This document shows positions 15,085 through 24,300 of a DNA stretch of 64,000 bases, one piece after another. Numbering within the stretch: position 1 is the first letter of the stretch; every line of letters starts with the position of its first letter. This DNA is from Candidatus Aenigmatarchaeota archaeon (GTDB lineage Archaea; Aenigmatarchaeota; Aenigmatarchaeia; CG10238-14; SCSR01). The stretch is from the NCBI GenBank assembly GCA_030615205.1, contig JAUWZS010000002.1:286476-350475 (forward strand), given 5' to 3'. The notes below the pieces were generated by a model that did not search any database, was not told the DNA's origin, and worked only from the letters and a program-made list of their open reading frames with translations. A program made the translations under genes and the position numbers.

Positions 15085-17091
15085 ATGGAGCGTGAAGAGC
15101 TTACTGAAAAATTTTCTGAATTTTTGAATGAATTCTATATGGACGAGCTAGTCACAGCCCTAACTGAAAACAAAAAATCAGTTTCGATAGATTTCTCTCT
15201 ACTCGACAAATTCGATGTGGAACTTGCAGACTGTATTTTTGAAACTCCAGAAGAGCTAATGGAGGCAGCAGAAGAAGCAGTTAAACAAATAGATACAGGG
15301 CTGGGAGAAGCCAGACTACGAGTACGGTTTTTCAATTTACCAACGAGCAAGGAAATAAGAATAAGAAACATCCGTGCAGAACATATAGGAAAGCTGCTTG
15401 TTGTTGATGGTATAGTGAAGAAGGCGAGTGACATTCGTCCAGAAGTATCCGAGGGGATCTTCTCATGCCCGGAATGTGGAGCACGAATATCAGTAATCCA
15501 AACAGACCAGATGATGCGATCTCCAGGAAGATGCGGTTGTGGTTGTAAGCACGGCTTTAAGCTCATCGACCAACGTATGTATGACGCACGGTGGATTACA
15601 ATAGAAGAACCGTTTGAGATAACAACAGGCGAACAACCATCAAATATAACGGTATTTCTCAAAGAAGATTTAACATCACCACTTGTTCAGAATAGAACCG
15701 ACCCTGGGAATAGGATAAAGATTGTTGGAGTCCTAAAGCAAATGCCTAAACGTGTTAAAGGCACGAAATCTAGGCAGCTTGAGATCTACATAGATGCGAA
15801 CTATGTTGAACCTATAGAGGTCGGTTGGGAAGAGCTTCAAATAACACCAGAAGACGAGGGAAAGATTATCGAACTTTCGAAAGATCCTCTTATATATGAA
15901 AAACTTGTCAAATCTCTTGCACCAACAATATATGGGTTGAATGAAGTAAAAGAAGCAGTTATTCTTCAAATGTTCGCTGGTGAGCAGCATATACTTAAAG
16001 ATAAAACAAAGGTACGTGGTAATATCCATGTCCTGTTAGTTGGTGATCCAAGTACCGCGAAGAGCCAAATAATGAAACTTTCTTCTACGCTTATACCAAG
16101 AGGTAAATATGCATCTGGCACTGCTGTCACAGGCGCTGGTCTTACGGCCACTGTAACACGTGATGAGCAATTCTTTGGTGGATGGGTCTTAGAAGCCGGT
16201 GCGCTCGTTCTTGCGAATAAATCCATATGTGCCATTGACGAGTTCAGCCATGTCTCGCCTAGTGACATGGTAAAACTGCAAGAAGCAATGTCTCTCGAGA
16301 CGATTTCAATCGCAAAAGCATCCATAGTCGCGAGCCTGCCAGCTCAGACCGCTATATTGGCAGGAGCGAATCCAAAATTCGGTCGATTTGACCCATATAT
16401 CCCAATAAGGGAGCAGCTTGATATAAACGAGGTTTTGCTAAGCCGATTTGATCTTCGTTTTGCCTTGCGGGATGTTCCAAACCCAGAGACGGACAAGAAG
16501 ATAGCCGAGCATATACTAAAAATGAGACATTTTGAATCAGATGCTGCAGTGCCAGAGATCGATCCGTTACTGCTTAGAAAATACATAGCATACGCACGCG
16601 CGAATATAAGCCCAGTGTTGACAAAAGAAGCAGGTGAGAAGCTCAAGGAATTTTATTTGCAGATGAGAAGCAGAAGTGGGGAAGATTCGCCGGTGTCAAT
16701 AACGCTTAGACAGTACGACTCCTTGATACGCCTCTCAGAAGCATCAGCAAAAATACGCTTATCCGAAACGGTTGACTCGGAAGATGCACAACGCGCGATA
16801 AGACTCATGAGTTTCTCGCTCAGACAGTTCGGATTCGAGCCTGAAACCGGAAAGATAGACATAGACCGAGTAGAAGGACAAAAAATGACATCCGTGCAGC
16901 GTAGCAAAACTAAAATAATGATAGATATTATAAACGCGCTTGAAGCAGAAGTTGGGAAAGACATACCAAAAGAAGAAGTTATAAGACGTGCGAAAGAAGA
17001 AGGACTTGACAACGCAGAAGATATGTTGAACATGATGCTACGAGAGGGTGTGCTCTACCAACCAAATCCAAATATTGTAAGAAAAATTTAA
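15085..17091 (+). CDS. mcm: Replicative DNA helicase MCM
   Basis: Forms the ring helicase that unwinds DNA at the replication fork. The N-terminal domain carries a zinc ribbon (CPECG... then CGCGC, about residues 128-155). The AAA+ core has Walker A VGDPSTAKS (about residue 319), Walker B AICAIDEF (about 381) and the arginine-finger region LLSRFDL (about 451). A C-terminal winged-helix-like tail follows. The length of about 668 is normal. ATG 15085 is chosen over TTG 15076 because GAGG lies just before it. An RPA-like gene follows by 22 bp. This is the only MCM in the window. Confidence 0.97.
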   Translation: MEREELTEKFSEFLNEFYMDELVTALTENKKSVSIDFSLLDKFDVELADCIFETPEELMEAAEEAVKQIDTGLGEARLRVRFFNLPTSKEIRIRNIRAEHIGKLLVVDGIVKKASDIRPEVSEGIFSCPECGARISVIQTDQMMRSPGRCGCGCKHGFKLIDQRMYDARWITIEEPFEITTGEQPSNITVFLKEDLTSPLVQNRTDPGNRIKIVGVLKQMPKRVKGTKSRQLEIYIDANYVEPIEVGWEELQITPEDEGKIIELSKDPLIYEKLVKSLAPTIYGLNEVKEAVILQMFAGEQHILKDKTKVRGNIHVLLVGDPSTAKSQIMKLSSTLIPRGKYASGTAVTGAGLTATVTRDEQFFGGWVLEAGALVLANKSICAIDEFSHVSPSDMVKLQEAMSLETISIAKASIVASLPAQTAILAGANPKFGRFDPYIPIREQLDINEVLLSRFDLRFALRDVPNPETDKKIAEHILKMRHFESDAAVPEIDPLLLRKYIAYARANISPVLTKEAGEKLKEFYLQMRSRSGEDSPVSITLRQYDSLIRLSEASAKIRLSETVDSEDAQRAIRLMSFSLRQFGFEPETGKIDIDRVEGQKMTSVQRSKTKIMIDIINALEAEVGKDIPKEEVIRRAKEEGLDNAEDMLNMMLREGVLYQPNPNIVRKI

Positions 17092-17113
17092 TGTTTAAAC
17101 AACAAGTGATAAA

Positions 17114-17842
17114 ATGGTAAAACGATTGATTGCAAAAAAAGTGCAAATATCCGACATTACAAATGGGAATTATTTTGCAGGCAGAAGAGAGGGCATGGAG
17201 CCGTCGTATGTTATAACACCGCTCGGTGAAAAACTATCGCGCATAAATATAATTGCAACTATTACCGACAAATTTTTGAGCGAAGATAGTAATTATTCGA
17301 GCATTACGATAGATGATAGTACTGACGTTATTCGCGCCAAGGCTTTCAGGGAAGACGTAAAAATATTCAAAGGCCTGCAAAAAGGCGAGCTTGTTATTGT
17401 TATAGGAAAAATAAAGGAGTATCAAAATGAGGTTTACATAAATGCTGAGATTGCCAGAGCAGTCGAGCCGAATTACGAGGCTCTGCGCAGGCTTGAGATT
17501 TTAAATCAAATAAACGAACGGAAAAAATTAATAGACAACCTGAGAAAGATTAAAGCCCGTATGACAGATGAGAACCTCAAGGAATATGCAAAGAAAATGG
17601 GAATAGAAAAAGAGGCACTGGAAGTTATTTTCGAAAAGAAAGAGCCCGATTACAAACCGAAAATACTCGAAATTATCGCAAGCTTAGACGATGGCAGCGG
17701 TGTTGAGATTGTGAAACTTTTTGAATTATCAAAGCTTCCTGATAATGTAATAGAGCGTACTGTGGATGAGCTGCTTGCAGATGGTTATCTGTTTGAACCG
17801 TCGGTTGGGAAGTTCCGTGCAATTAAATCTACTAGTTCTTAG
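17114..17842 (+). CDS. OB-fold RPA-like single-strand DNA binding protein
   Basis: A 242-residue protein matching the archaeal COG3390 RPA-family pattern. An N-terminal OB fold with VKRLIAKKVQISDITNGNY and ITIDDSTDVIRAKAF is followed by a linker helix and a C-terminal winged-helix-like region (EIVKLFELSKLPDNVIERTVDELLADGYLFEP), as in RPA32. It follows mcm by 22 bp in the same direction with GTGAT before the ATG, so it is likely co-expressed with the helicase. It should bind single-stranded DNA at forks or in repair. Whether other RPA subunits exist is not visible here. Confidence 0.85.
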   Translation: MVKRLIAKKVQISDITNGNYFAGRREGMEPSYVITPLGEKLSRINIIATITDKFLSEDSNYSSITIDDSTDVIRAKAFREDVKIFKGLQKGELVIVIGKIKEYQNEVYINAEIARAVEPNYEALRRLEILNQINERKKLIDNLRKIKARMTDENLKEYAKKMGIEKEALEVIFEKKEPDYKPKILEIIASLDDGSGVEIVKLFELSKLPDNVIERTVDELLADGYLFEPSVGKFRAIKSTSS

Positions 17843-17922
17843 TTACTTTTTTATTTAAGAGTGTTTGGAGGTGGAAGAGTTAAAAAATCTTGTTTAATTA
17901 TATTTTATTTGATATTATAATT

Positions 17923-19365
17923 ATGAAATTGATCAGTTTGAGAAGAAACGTTATATATCTATTTTTATTTTCTCTTTTTCTATTTTTTGTATACTTAAGT
18001 TTTTATGACAACGTTTTGTGGTGGGATGAAGCAGAATACATGACCTTAGCTAGAAATTTATTAAAAGATTTAACACAATTTACTTTGTTTGAAAAATATA
18101 CAGCACTTTTTAAACCACCTCTATTACCTTATCTTTTAAGTATAGTTTTTAGATTTACAGGATTTAATGAAATTGTAGCAAAGCTAATACCTCCTCTTTT
18201 TGGAGTTTTAACTTTATTCGTTCTATATGTTTTTTCAATAAAAATTTTTAGAAAAGAATCGTTAGCCTTTTTAACAGTTATTTTTTTGGCAATTAACCCT
18301 CTTTTTATAAGAATGAGTACGCTGATTCTCAGTGATATACCTTTCCTTTTCTTTACTACACTTAGCTTGTATTTCTTCTATGAAGCTTTGAATAAAAAAA
18401 ATTATTATTTCATTTATTCTGGAATTTTTGGTGGTTTATCTGCTTTAGCAAGATACCAAGGATTCATAATTTTAATCATATACGCCGTTTTCATCTGCTT
18501 GTATACATTAGTTAAAAGAAATAGAGACTTGATAAAAAACAAATATGTTTGGTTTCTACCAATTGTGTTTATATTAACATTTTCACCTTGGATTCTTTTT
18601 TCTTATTTTACAAGAGGGAATCCATTACAATTTTATTATGATCAAATTTGGGCCGGAAGTTGGCACGGATCACAACCAGTTACATATTATTTATTTAAAT
18701 TTTCTTCTGGTATATTAACGCCACCACTTTTTATTTTATTTATAGTTGGAGTCTTAATCGGTGTTCGAAAATATTTTAAACAATATTCACTCCTTCTTTT
18801 ATGGATTTCCGTATTTTTTATAATTTTCTCTTCAGTAGGGCATAAAGAAGAAAGATATCTTATTGAGATTCTGCCACTATGCAGTATTTTCATCACTTTG
18901 GGTATCAGTAAAATTTGGAAGTTAAAATTATTAAATGTGAAATCCTCAAATACAAAATGGTTTATATTATTTTTTATTATAATTTTAGCATTTACATATC
19001 AAGGCTCAATTTATTATTTTAAAAATGCAAATCTATCATCAAGGCTAGCAATTAAAGAAGCTTCATTATATTTGAATGAAAACACGCCAGAAGACAGTAT
19101 AATCATAACCAATTCCCTCGGTACACTTGGTTATTATTCTGAAAGAAAATCCATCAGATATTTGGATTACCAAAATAGAAATGAATTTTTTTGTCGCGTG
19201 AAAAATGAAAATGTTAGTCATGCATTAGTTAATCAATTTGACACTTCACCAGAATATACATATACTCTTGAGCGGACACCATATTTCGAAACTTTTCATT
19301 TGAGCTCAGATAAAAGCGCGAAAGTATACAGAGTTAAGAATGAGATTGTAGAGGTGCTTTGTTGA
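17923..19365 (+). CDS. GT39-family membrane glycosyltransferase (mannosyltransferase-like)
   Basis: A 480-residue polytopic membrane protein with about ten hydrophobic segments. The first extracytoplasmic loop contains VLWWDEAEYMTLARNLL, the acidic motif of GT-C enzymes of the PMT/ArnT type that use polyprenyl-phosphate sugars. The C-terminal soluble domain has LGTLGYYSERKSIRYLDY, as in ArnT-like proteins. The ORF track start is TTG 17890; ATG 17923 is chosen because it opens onto a clean signal anchor, though a GGAGGTG at 17867 sits upstream of both. Codon use is markedly AT-rich compared with neighbours, suggesting transfer. Confidence 0.82.
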   Translation: MKLISLRRNVIYLFLFSLFLFFVYLSFYDNVLWWDEAEYMTLARNLLKDLTQFTLFEKYTALFKPPLLPYLLSIVFRFTGFNEIVAKLIPPLFGVLTLFVLYVFSIKIFRKESLAFLTVIFLAINPLFIRMSTLILSDIPFLFFTTLSLYFFYEALNKKNYYFIYSGIFGGLSALARYQGFIILIIYAVFICLYTLVKRNRDLIKNKYVWFLPIVFILTFSPWILFSYFTRGNPLQFYYDQIWAGSWHGSQPVTYYLFKFSSGILTPPLFILFIVGVLIGVRKYFKQYSLLLLWISVFFIIFSSVGHKEERYLIEILPLCSIFITLGISKIWKLKLLNVKSSNTKWFILFFIIILAFTYQGSIYYFKNANLSSRLAIKEASLYLNENTPEDSIIITNSLGTLGYYSERKSIRYLDYQNRNEFFCRVKNENVSHALVNQFDTSPEYTYTLERTPYFETFHLSSDKSAKVYRVKNEIVEVLC

Positions 19366-20117
19366 AATATAGAAAAAACGTAAAAATCGCAGTTATAGTA
19401 CCAACTTATGAAGAAGAAGAGATTATTGACAAATTCATTATAAAATTGAAAAAAAGCTTACGAAACAAAAATTTCAGATTGATTTTAGTAGACGATTCAC
19501 CTAATATGCTAACCGTTAAGAAGGCGAGATTAATTGCAGATGAATTAGATGTAGATATCTCTATCCACCATAGAACCAAAAAATTTGGAAAAGGCTCTGC
19601 TGTAGCTGATGGACTGAAAATGGTAAATAAAGAAGATGTTATTGTGATTATAGATGCTGATCTTGAATATGACCCAAAAGAAATTATACCTATGATGGAA
19701 AAACTGAAAGAAGCGGATATTATTGTATCTGTAAGAAAAAGAAAAGATATATTTTATAGACAAATACTTGCATTTGGTTTTAAGATACTAACAGCTGTTT
19801 TGTTCAATCTAAATTTCGATACGCAAAGCGGACTGAAAGTTCTGAAAAAGGGAGTAGGAAAGAAACTTAAGATAGAAACTAAAGGCTGGGCTTGGGACGT
19901 TGAGTTTCTATATAAAATTAAAAAGAAAGGGTATAAAATTCTATTACATCAAATTATTTTTAAACCTAGAAAATATGGTCATTCAAAGATACATCCATTT
20001 AGCTCAAGTATAAAAATGTTTATTAATCTTTTTAAATTATTCATTAACCTACGTCTTGAGAATTTCATACAGAGGAATTTCAAATATAATAAAAATAAAT
20101 GCAAATTGCTTAAATAA
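19362..20117 (+). CDS. GT2-family glycosyltransferase (dolichyl-phosphate sugar synthase-like)
   Basis: A GT-A fold enzyme of about 251 residues: VIVPTYEEEEIIDKFI at the N-terminus, LVDDS, then IIDADLEYDP with the DAD metal-binding motif and TKGWAWDVEFLYK as acceptor region. This matches dolichyl-phosphate mannose/glucose synthases, though the C-terminus ends without clear membrane helices. It overlaps the GT39 gene by 4 bp; TTG 19362 (or 19359) follows GAGGTG. The likely role is to make the polyprenyl-phosphate sugar used by the GT39 partner. It shares that gene's AT-rich composition. Confidence 0.83.
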   Translation: MKYRKNVKIAVIVPTYEEEEIIDKFIIKLKKSLRNKNFRLILVDDSPNMLTVKKARLIADELDVDISIHHRTKKFGKGSAVADGLKMVNKEDVIVIIDADLEYDPKEIIPMMEKLKEADIIVSVRKRKDIFYRQILAFGFKILTAVLFNLNFDTQSGLKVLKKGVGKKLKIETKGWAWDVEFLYKIKKKGYKILLHQIIFKPRKYGHSKIHPFSSSIKMFINLFKLFINLRLENFIQRNFKYNKNKCKLLK

Positions 20118-20165
20118 TTACAAAGAATAGTTACATAGAGTAAAAAAACTGGGATTGTGATAAAA

Positions 20166-20579
20166 ATGGGATCAGAAAACTACGAAAAGATGCTAAAGTC
20201 TGCAATGGAAAAACTGCCAAAAAAGAACGCAGAGAAGAAGAGATTTGAAATGCCTCGGATCGTTTCTTTCATACAAGGCAATAAAACTATCATCAAAAAT
20301 TTCAGTGAAATACTTTCAGCATTGCGTAGAGACAAAAGACATCTATCAAAGTTTTTATTCAAACAGCTGGCCACGCCAGGAAACGTAGAAGGCGACATGC
20401 TTGTTCTGCAAAGAAAAGTACAGAGTTCACTGCTCCAGAAAAAGTTGGGAGATTATATAAAAGAATATGTTCTTTGTAAAGTTTGCGGCGAACCTGATAC
20501 GATAGTTATGAAAGAAGATAGAATTACATTTATGAAATGTGAAGCATGTGGCGCAAGGTCGCCTGTTATGGAAATTTGA
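20166..20579 (+). CDS. Translation initiation factor aIF2 subunit beta
   Basis: Beta subunit of the heterotrimeric factor that brings initiator tRNA to the ribosome. The order is an N-terminal helix, a central alpha-beta domain (RHLSKFLFKQLATPGNVEGD) and a C-terminal zinc ribbon (CKVCGEPDTIV...MKCEACGA). The length of 137 is standard. ATG 20166 is preferred over GTG 20157. The gamma subunit gene lies 35 kb away at 55756-57009. Followed by a DUF424 gene. Confidence 0.95.
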   Translation: MGSENYEKMLKSAMEKLPKKNAEKKRFEMPRIVSFIQGNKTIIKNFSEILSALRRDKRHLSKFLFKQLATPGNVEGDMLVLQRKVQSSLLQKKLGDYIKEYVLCKVCGEPDTIVMKEDRITFMKCEACGARSPVMEI

Positions 20580-20598
20580 ATGATGAAAATAAATTGTG

Positions 20599-20922
20599 AT
20601 GGAAATAAACTGTGATGAAATGTTCTGGGGAAGGGTCTTTGGTGTTAAGCGGGAAATAGTCCTTGCAATCTGCGACGATGATATCCTTGACAAAGAAATA
20701 AAAACAAAAAAATTTAACGTAAAGGTCAGCAAAAATTTTTACGGCGAGAAGATTATCGAAGACGAAGCTACTGCTTTGCGTATGATGAAACGCTGCACTA
20801 TTGCAAATCTAATTGGAAAGCGAATCGTCAATCTCGCAAAAAAACATGGTTTTATTACTGAAGAAAATATTATTTCTATTGGTGGCATCCCCCATGCGCA
20901 GTTCGTCAAGCTCGAAGTCTAA
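20599..20922 (+). CDS. DUF424 family archaeal protein
   Basis: About 107 residues with the archaeal DUF424 pattern: an N-terminal beta strand region (FGVKREIVLAICDDDILDKE), a Gly-Glu-Lys segment, a helical part with TIANLIGKRIVNLA, and the terminal signature GGIPHAQFVKLEV. Function is not established. It is conserved next to translation genes in many archaea, and here it directly follows aIF2 beta. The next gene starts inside its last 29 bp. Confidence 0.85.
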   Translation: MEINCDEMFWGRVFGVKREIVLAICDDDILDKEIKTKKFNVKVSKNFYGEKIIEDEATALRMMKRCTIANLIGKRIVNLAKKHGFITEENIISIGGIPHAQFVKLEV

Positions 20923-21346
20923 AAAGTCCCTATTGAATTCGCGAAAAGCACAATTTATGATTCTTACTGCTTTTGCGATGGTCAGCATCTTCTATCTTAT
21001 AAGCAAATGGGTGGAACCTTATAATCTTCTCGATACTGCCGAGGTCGTATTGATAGAAGAGCCTTTTGTTTTCAACAACATAAAAGAAAAAGCACTTGAT
21101 GTTGTAAACACGAGCACAAGCTGCGAGGAGCTTGTAAGCAATTTGGGAGAGTATAAAATCTTTATAGAGGATTATGCTTTCAAAAAACTAATTGTTTATT
21201 TCGACTATACAGTTGGAACGCCATGCTATGAATATGATCCGAATTTCCCGATTCTTGTAGTTTTTGATATGAAACTGCGTTCAGAAAAAATAATAATAAG
21301 AGACAAGTTCTATGGCTTCTGGCCACCAGGATCCGCACCGTCTTGA
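20894..21346 (+). CDS. Pilin-like single-pass membrane protein
   Basis: The ORF track start (20813) lies deep in the DUF424 gene; ATG 20894 gives a 150-residue protein. It has a Ser/Lys-rich leader, then RKAQFMILTAFAMVSIFYLI, which resembles archaeal minor prepilins of the K/R-A-Q type, with cleavage after Ala. The exported part has two Cys and acidic strands. It overlaps DUF424 by 29 bp and ends exactly where the convergent 1192-aa surface protein gene ends. The pilin call is by motif only. Confidence 0.6.
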   Translation: MRSSSSSKSKKSLLNSRKAQFMILTAFAMVSIFYLISKWVEPYNLLDTAEVVLIEEPFVFNNIKEKALDVVNTSTSCEELVSNLGEYKIFIEDYAFKKLIVYFDYTVGTPCYEYDPNFPILVVFDMKLRSEKIIIRDKFYGFWPPGSAPS

Positions 21347-24300
21347 TCAACTTGTGCACTGTATATGATAACCTTTTCTATCCTCTAATGAAGAAACTTC
21401 TTTCCAGCTCTGAGCTACTGGATCGTACCATAAAGTTTTCATAGTGCTACAGCTTCCTGCTGTTCCACCAGAACCACAATTCATACAAGTATTTTTCATC
21501 AAATCAACAGCAGCCGAGCTCATACCACCTGTAGGCGATCCCACTTGATTCCATCCGGAGTATATGGTTATATCGTTCGATGTCACATCGCCTGAACCTC
21601 CAATTGTAACTGTACAGCTCTTTGAAGAATAGAACCAGTATCCAATTCCTTTCTGCAGATTGAGTATGCCTACAGTATCTACGACCCATTTGCTAGTTTC
21701 AACATTATAATAATAGAAGTTTGCGTTAGTGGCGCCGCATGTGTCTTCTGTTATGCTCTCTATATTTGCGATAGGTGAAGAAATCAAATTCCATCCTCTG
21801 TAAATGTTAAAAGTTGTTACCTTACAATTAGGGTCTAGTTCACACCGGTAGGCATCTTTACAACCATAACTGTCAATTCTTTTCTGGCATTGCTTATTCC
21901 CAGCACATGTACCAGCTGTTTCACAATCAGCAGCACATCCTTGGTCTATCCAACTGCCAAGATATTCCGGTCCAACACATTGAGACAGTATTGGCTCACA
22001 ACCAACAGGTGTACAAGTCCTTGTCTGCCTCATTTGTGTATCCAGGCACGTGCCCGCTCCACAAGCGTCGTTTGCCCAATCATCGCAAGTGCATGGAGTA
22101 TAAAAGGTGAAAGAACCAGACACGTCCCATGTATCATCCACTACAGTACCGGTTCCGCCGCCGTTCTTTACAGAAGCATAAGTTGCTGATACTGTTTTGC
22201 CAGAGCAGTCAGAAGCTATAGCTGGTATAACCCAGCTTCCAGAAACACTTCCGCCTGCAACAGTTATAGTCGAATCCCATATTCCGCTCATATCTCCGCC
22301 TGAGTATTGGATGTCACATGTCAGATCAGCAGATATAGCATCTATCTGGAAGAAGTCTGCTGCTGAGCAATCACCTGTATAAGTGCCTGACATTGTAATG
22401 CTCTCGCCTTGTTCGCAATATGTAGAACTGCCGCCAGCGCAGTTTGCTGTAACAGATGCAGAAGTTAGCTCACAAGGCACAATGCAAGCAGGATCTAAAT
22501 CACAATCACCATTTGTATCATCACAATCTACGCCTCCATCGCAATCATTATCAAATCCGTCATCACATGCAGTTTCTGGACCAATAAAAGTGTCCCATGC
22601 CCATGCTCCACTATTGCTCCAGTGGCATGTATATCCTGTGCCCGCACATGACGCAGGTTGGCACTCCATTGGAGGACCACATGAAGAGATACCAGCACAA
22701 TTTTTTGACCCGCTTATTGCGCAGTAATCTGGATTCGAATCTGAGCATATGTAATCATCTCCGTCTCTGGTTAATGTTGAAGTCCCAGCTCCAGTGCAAC
22801 TACTTGCCAGACCGGTTGTACAATCATAATCATTACACTCATAAGGTGTAACAGGTGTGGTGCAACTGGTGCCAGCGCAATAGTATTCTGTTAATTCAGA
22901 ACCTGAACATGAATCTTGATTGTCTCCACCTGTATCTGTGCATGTGCCGGCTGTTAGTGGGTTATCGCCGGCGTCTGAATCTGAACAACTAGCGGTATAT
23001 TCGCATTTTCCTAAATTGCATGTCCACCCAGCTCCATAATCCCCACAATTTTTATCTGTATAAGTATAATCATTGCCAGAGCAATAGTATTCTCTAAGAG
23101 TGCTTGAAGAAAGGCATTCATCTGGTTTCACTATATCGGTAGGGCAAGAAGTTTGGCCTGCAGAACATAGATTTTTATCCGTAACGGTTCCTTTGGTTGG
23201 ATAATCTTCACCTCCATCCGTCTCTGTGCATGTATTTACACAATCATCTATCAATGTATCTGTCGCTCCATCATTACAATATCCTGGTGAAGCAGAGCAG
23301 CGCCATTCATTTCTGTAAATGTCTCCACTAGCTCCGTCACAATATAAAGTTTCATAGTCTTCACAATTTTTTGTTGTAGATGTGCAGCTTGTGCCAGAGC
23401 AATAGTATTCAGTCAAACTCGAGCCTGAACATGAGTCTTGGTGGTCTGTTGAATCTGTGCATATGCCGGCTGTCAGTGGATAATTGCCACCGTCTGAGTC
23501 GTCACATGCTGCATCTGTGTAACAATTGATTATATCAACATCAACTCCCCAGTACACTAACGAAGAGTCTGACCAGAATCTGAATTGGACCTTCCTTGTG
23601 TCTGGATGCTCCACCCATACATGACCTCCCGAGTCGCCACTCCACATATCATAGGTATAATCTTGATCGTTGTAGATGTAGAAGAAATCGCAACAAGACT
23701 CTGTAACATAATCCACATAAACCTTAGCTTTGTACCCATCTGGACAGCTGTAGACCTCGGACCAACAACTAAGATCGTTTGTATAATCATGCGGAGTTTG
23801 AAAATCAATCGTGTTATCGCCTGGAACTAAGTCAGAGGGTCCTGGGGAATATGAACATGGCCCTGGAAGAGTTGTTGTAGTTGTTGTGGTGGTTGATGGA
23901 CAGTCCCAAATCTCTGTTTTGTCGTTATTCGTTTCGTCACTCTCGATTATTCTGTTTGTCCCATCAGCGCGAACCATTATAGTATCGCTTGTGCCAGAAC
24001 ATGTCCACGTATAAGTAGAGAAAGACTCCCATCTAAAGGCGCCAGCAGCTAAAGCATCAACGTAATCGGGAGCTTTATAAGAGCCGTCCACGTATAAGTG
24101 TGAATAGCTATAGTATTCAGTGCTCCCACCCCCCACATTATCTATTCTGTATAGAATCTCACTTCCGCTGCTCGAGATATCTGTTATAATCAAATCTGGT
24201 TCTTCTCCTGGTATTGTTGTAGTTGTTGTGGTGGTTGTTGGTAGGGTTGTAGTGGTTGTTGTAGTTGTGGTGGTTGTTGGTAGGGTTGTAGTGGTTGTTG

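Noticed and set aside
24214-24300. CRISPR-like array
   Set aside because: The repeats are direct tandem coding repeats without spacers, explained by a Thr-rich stalk.
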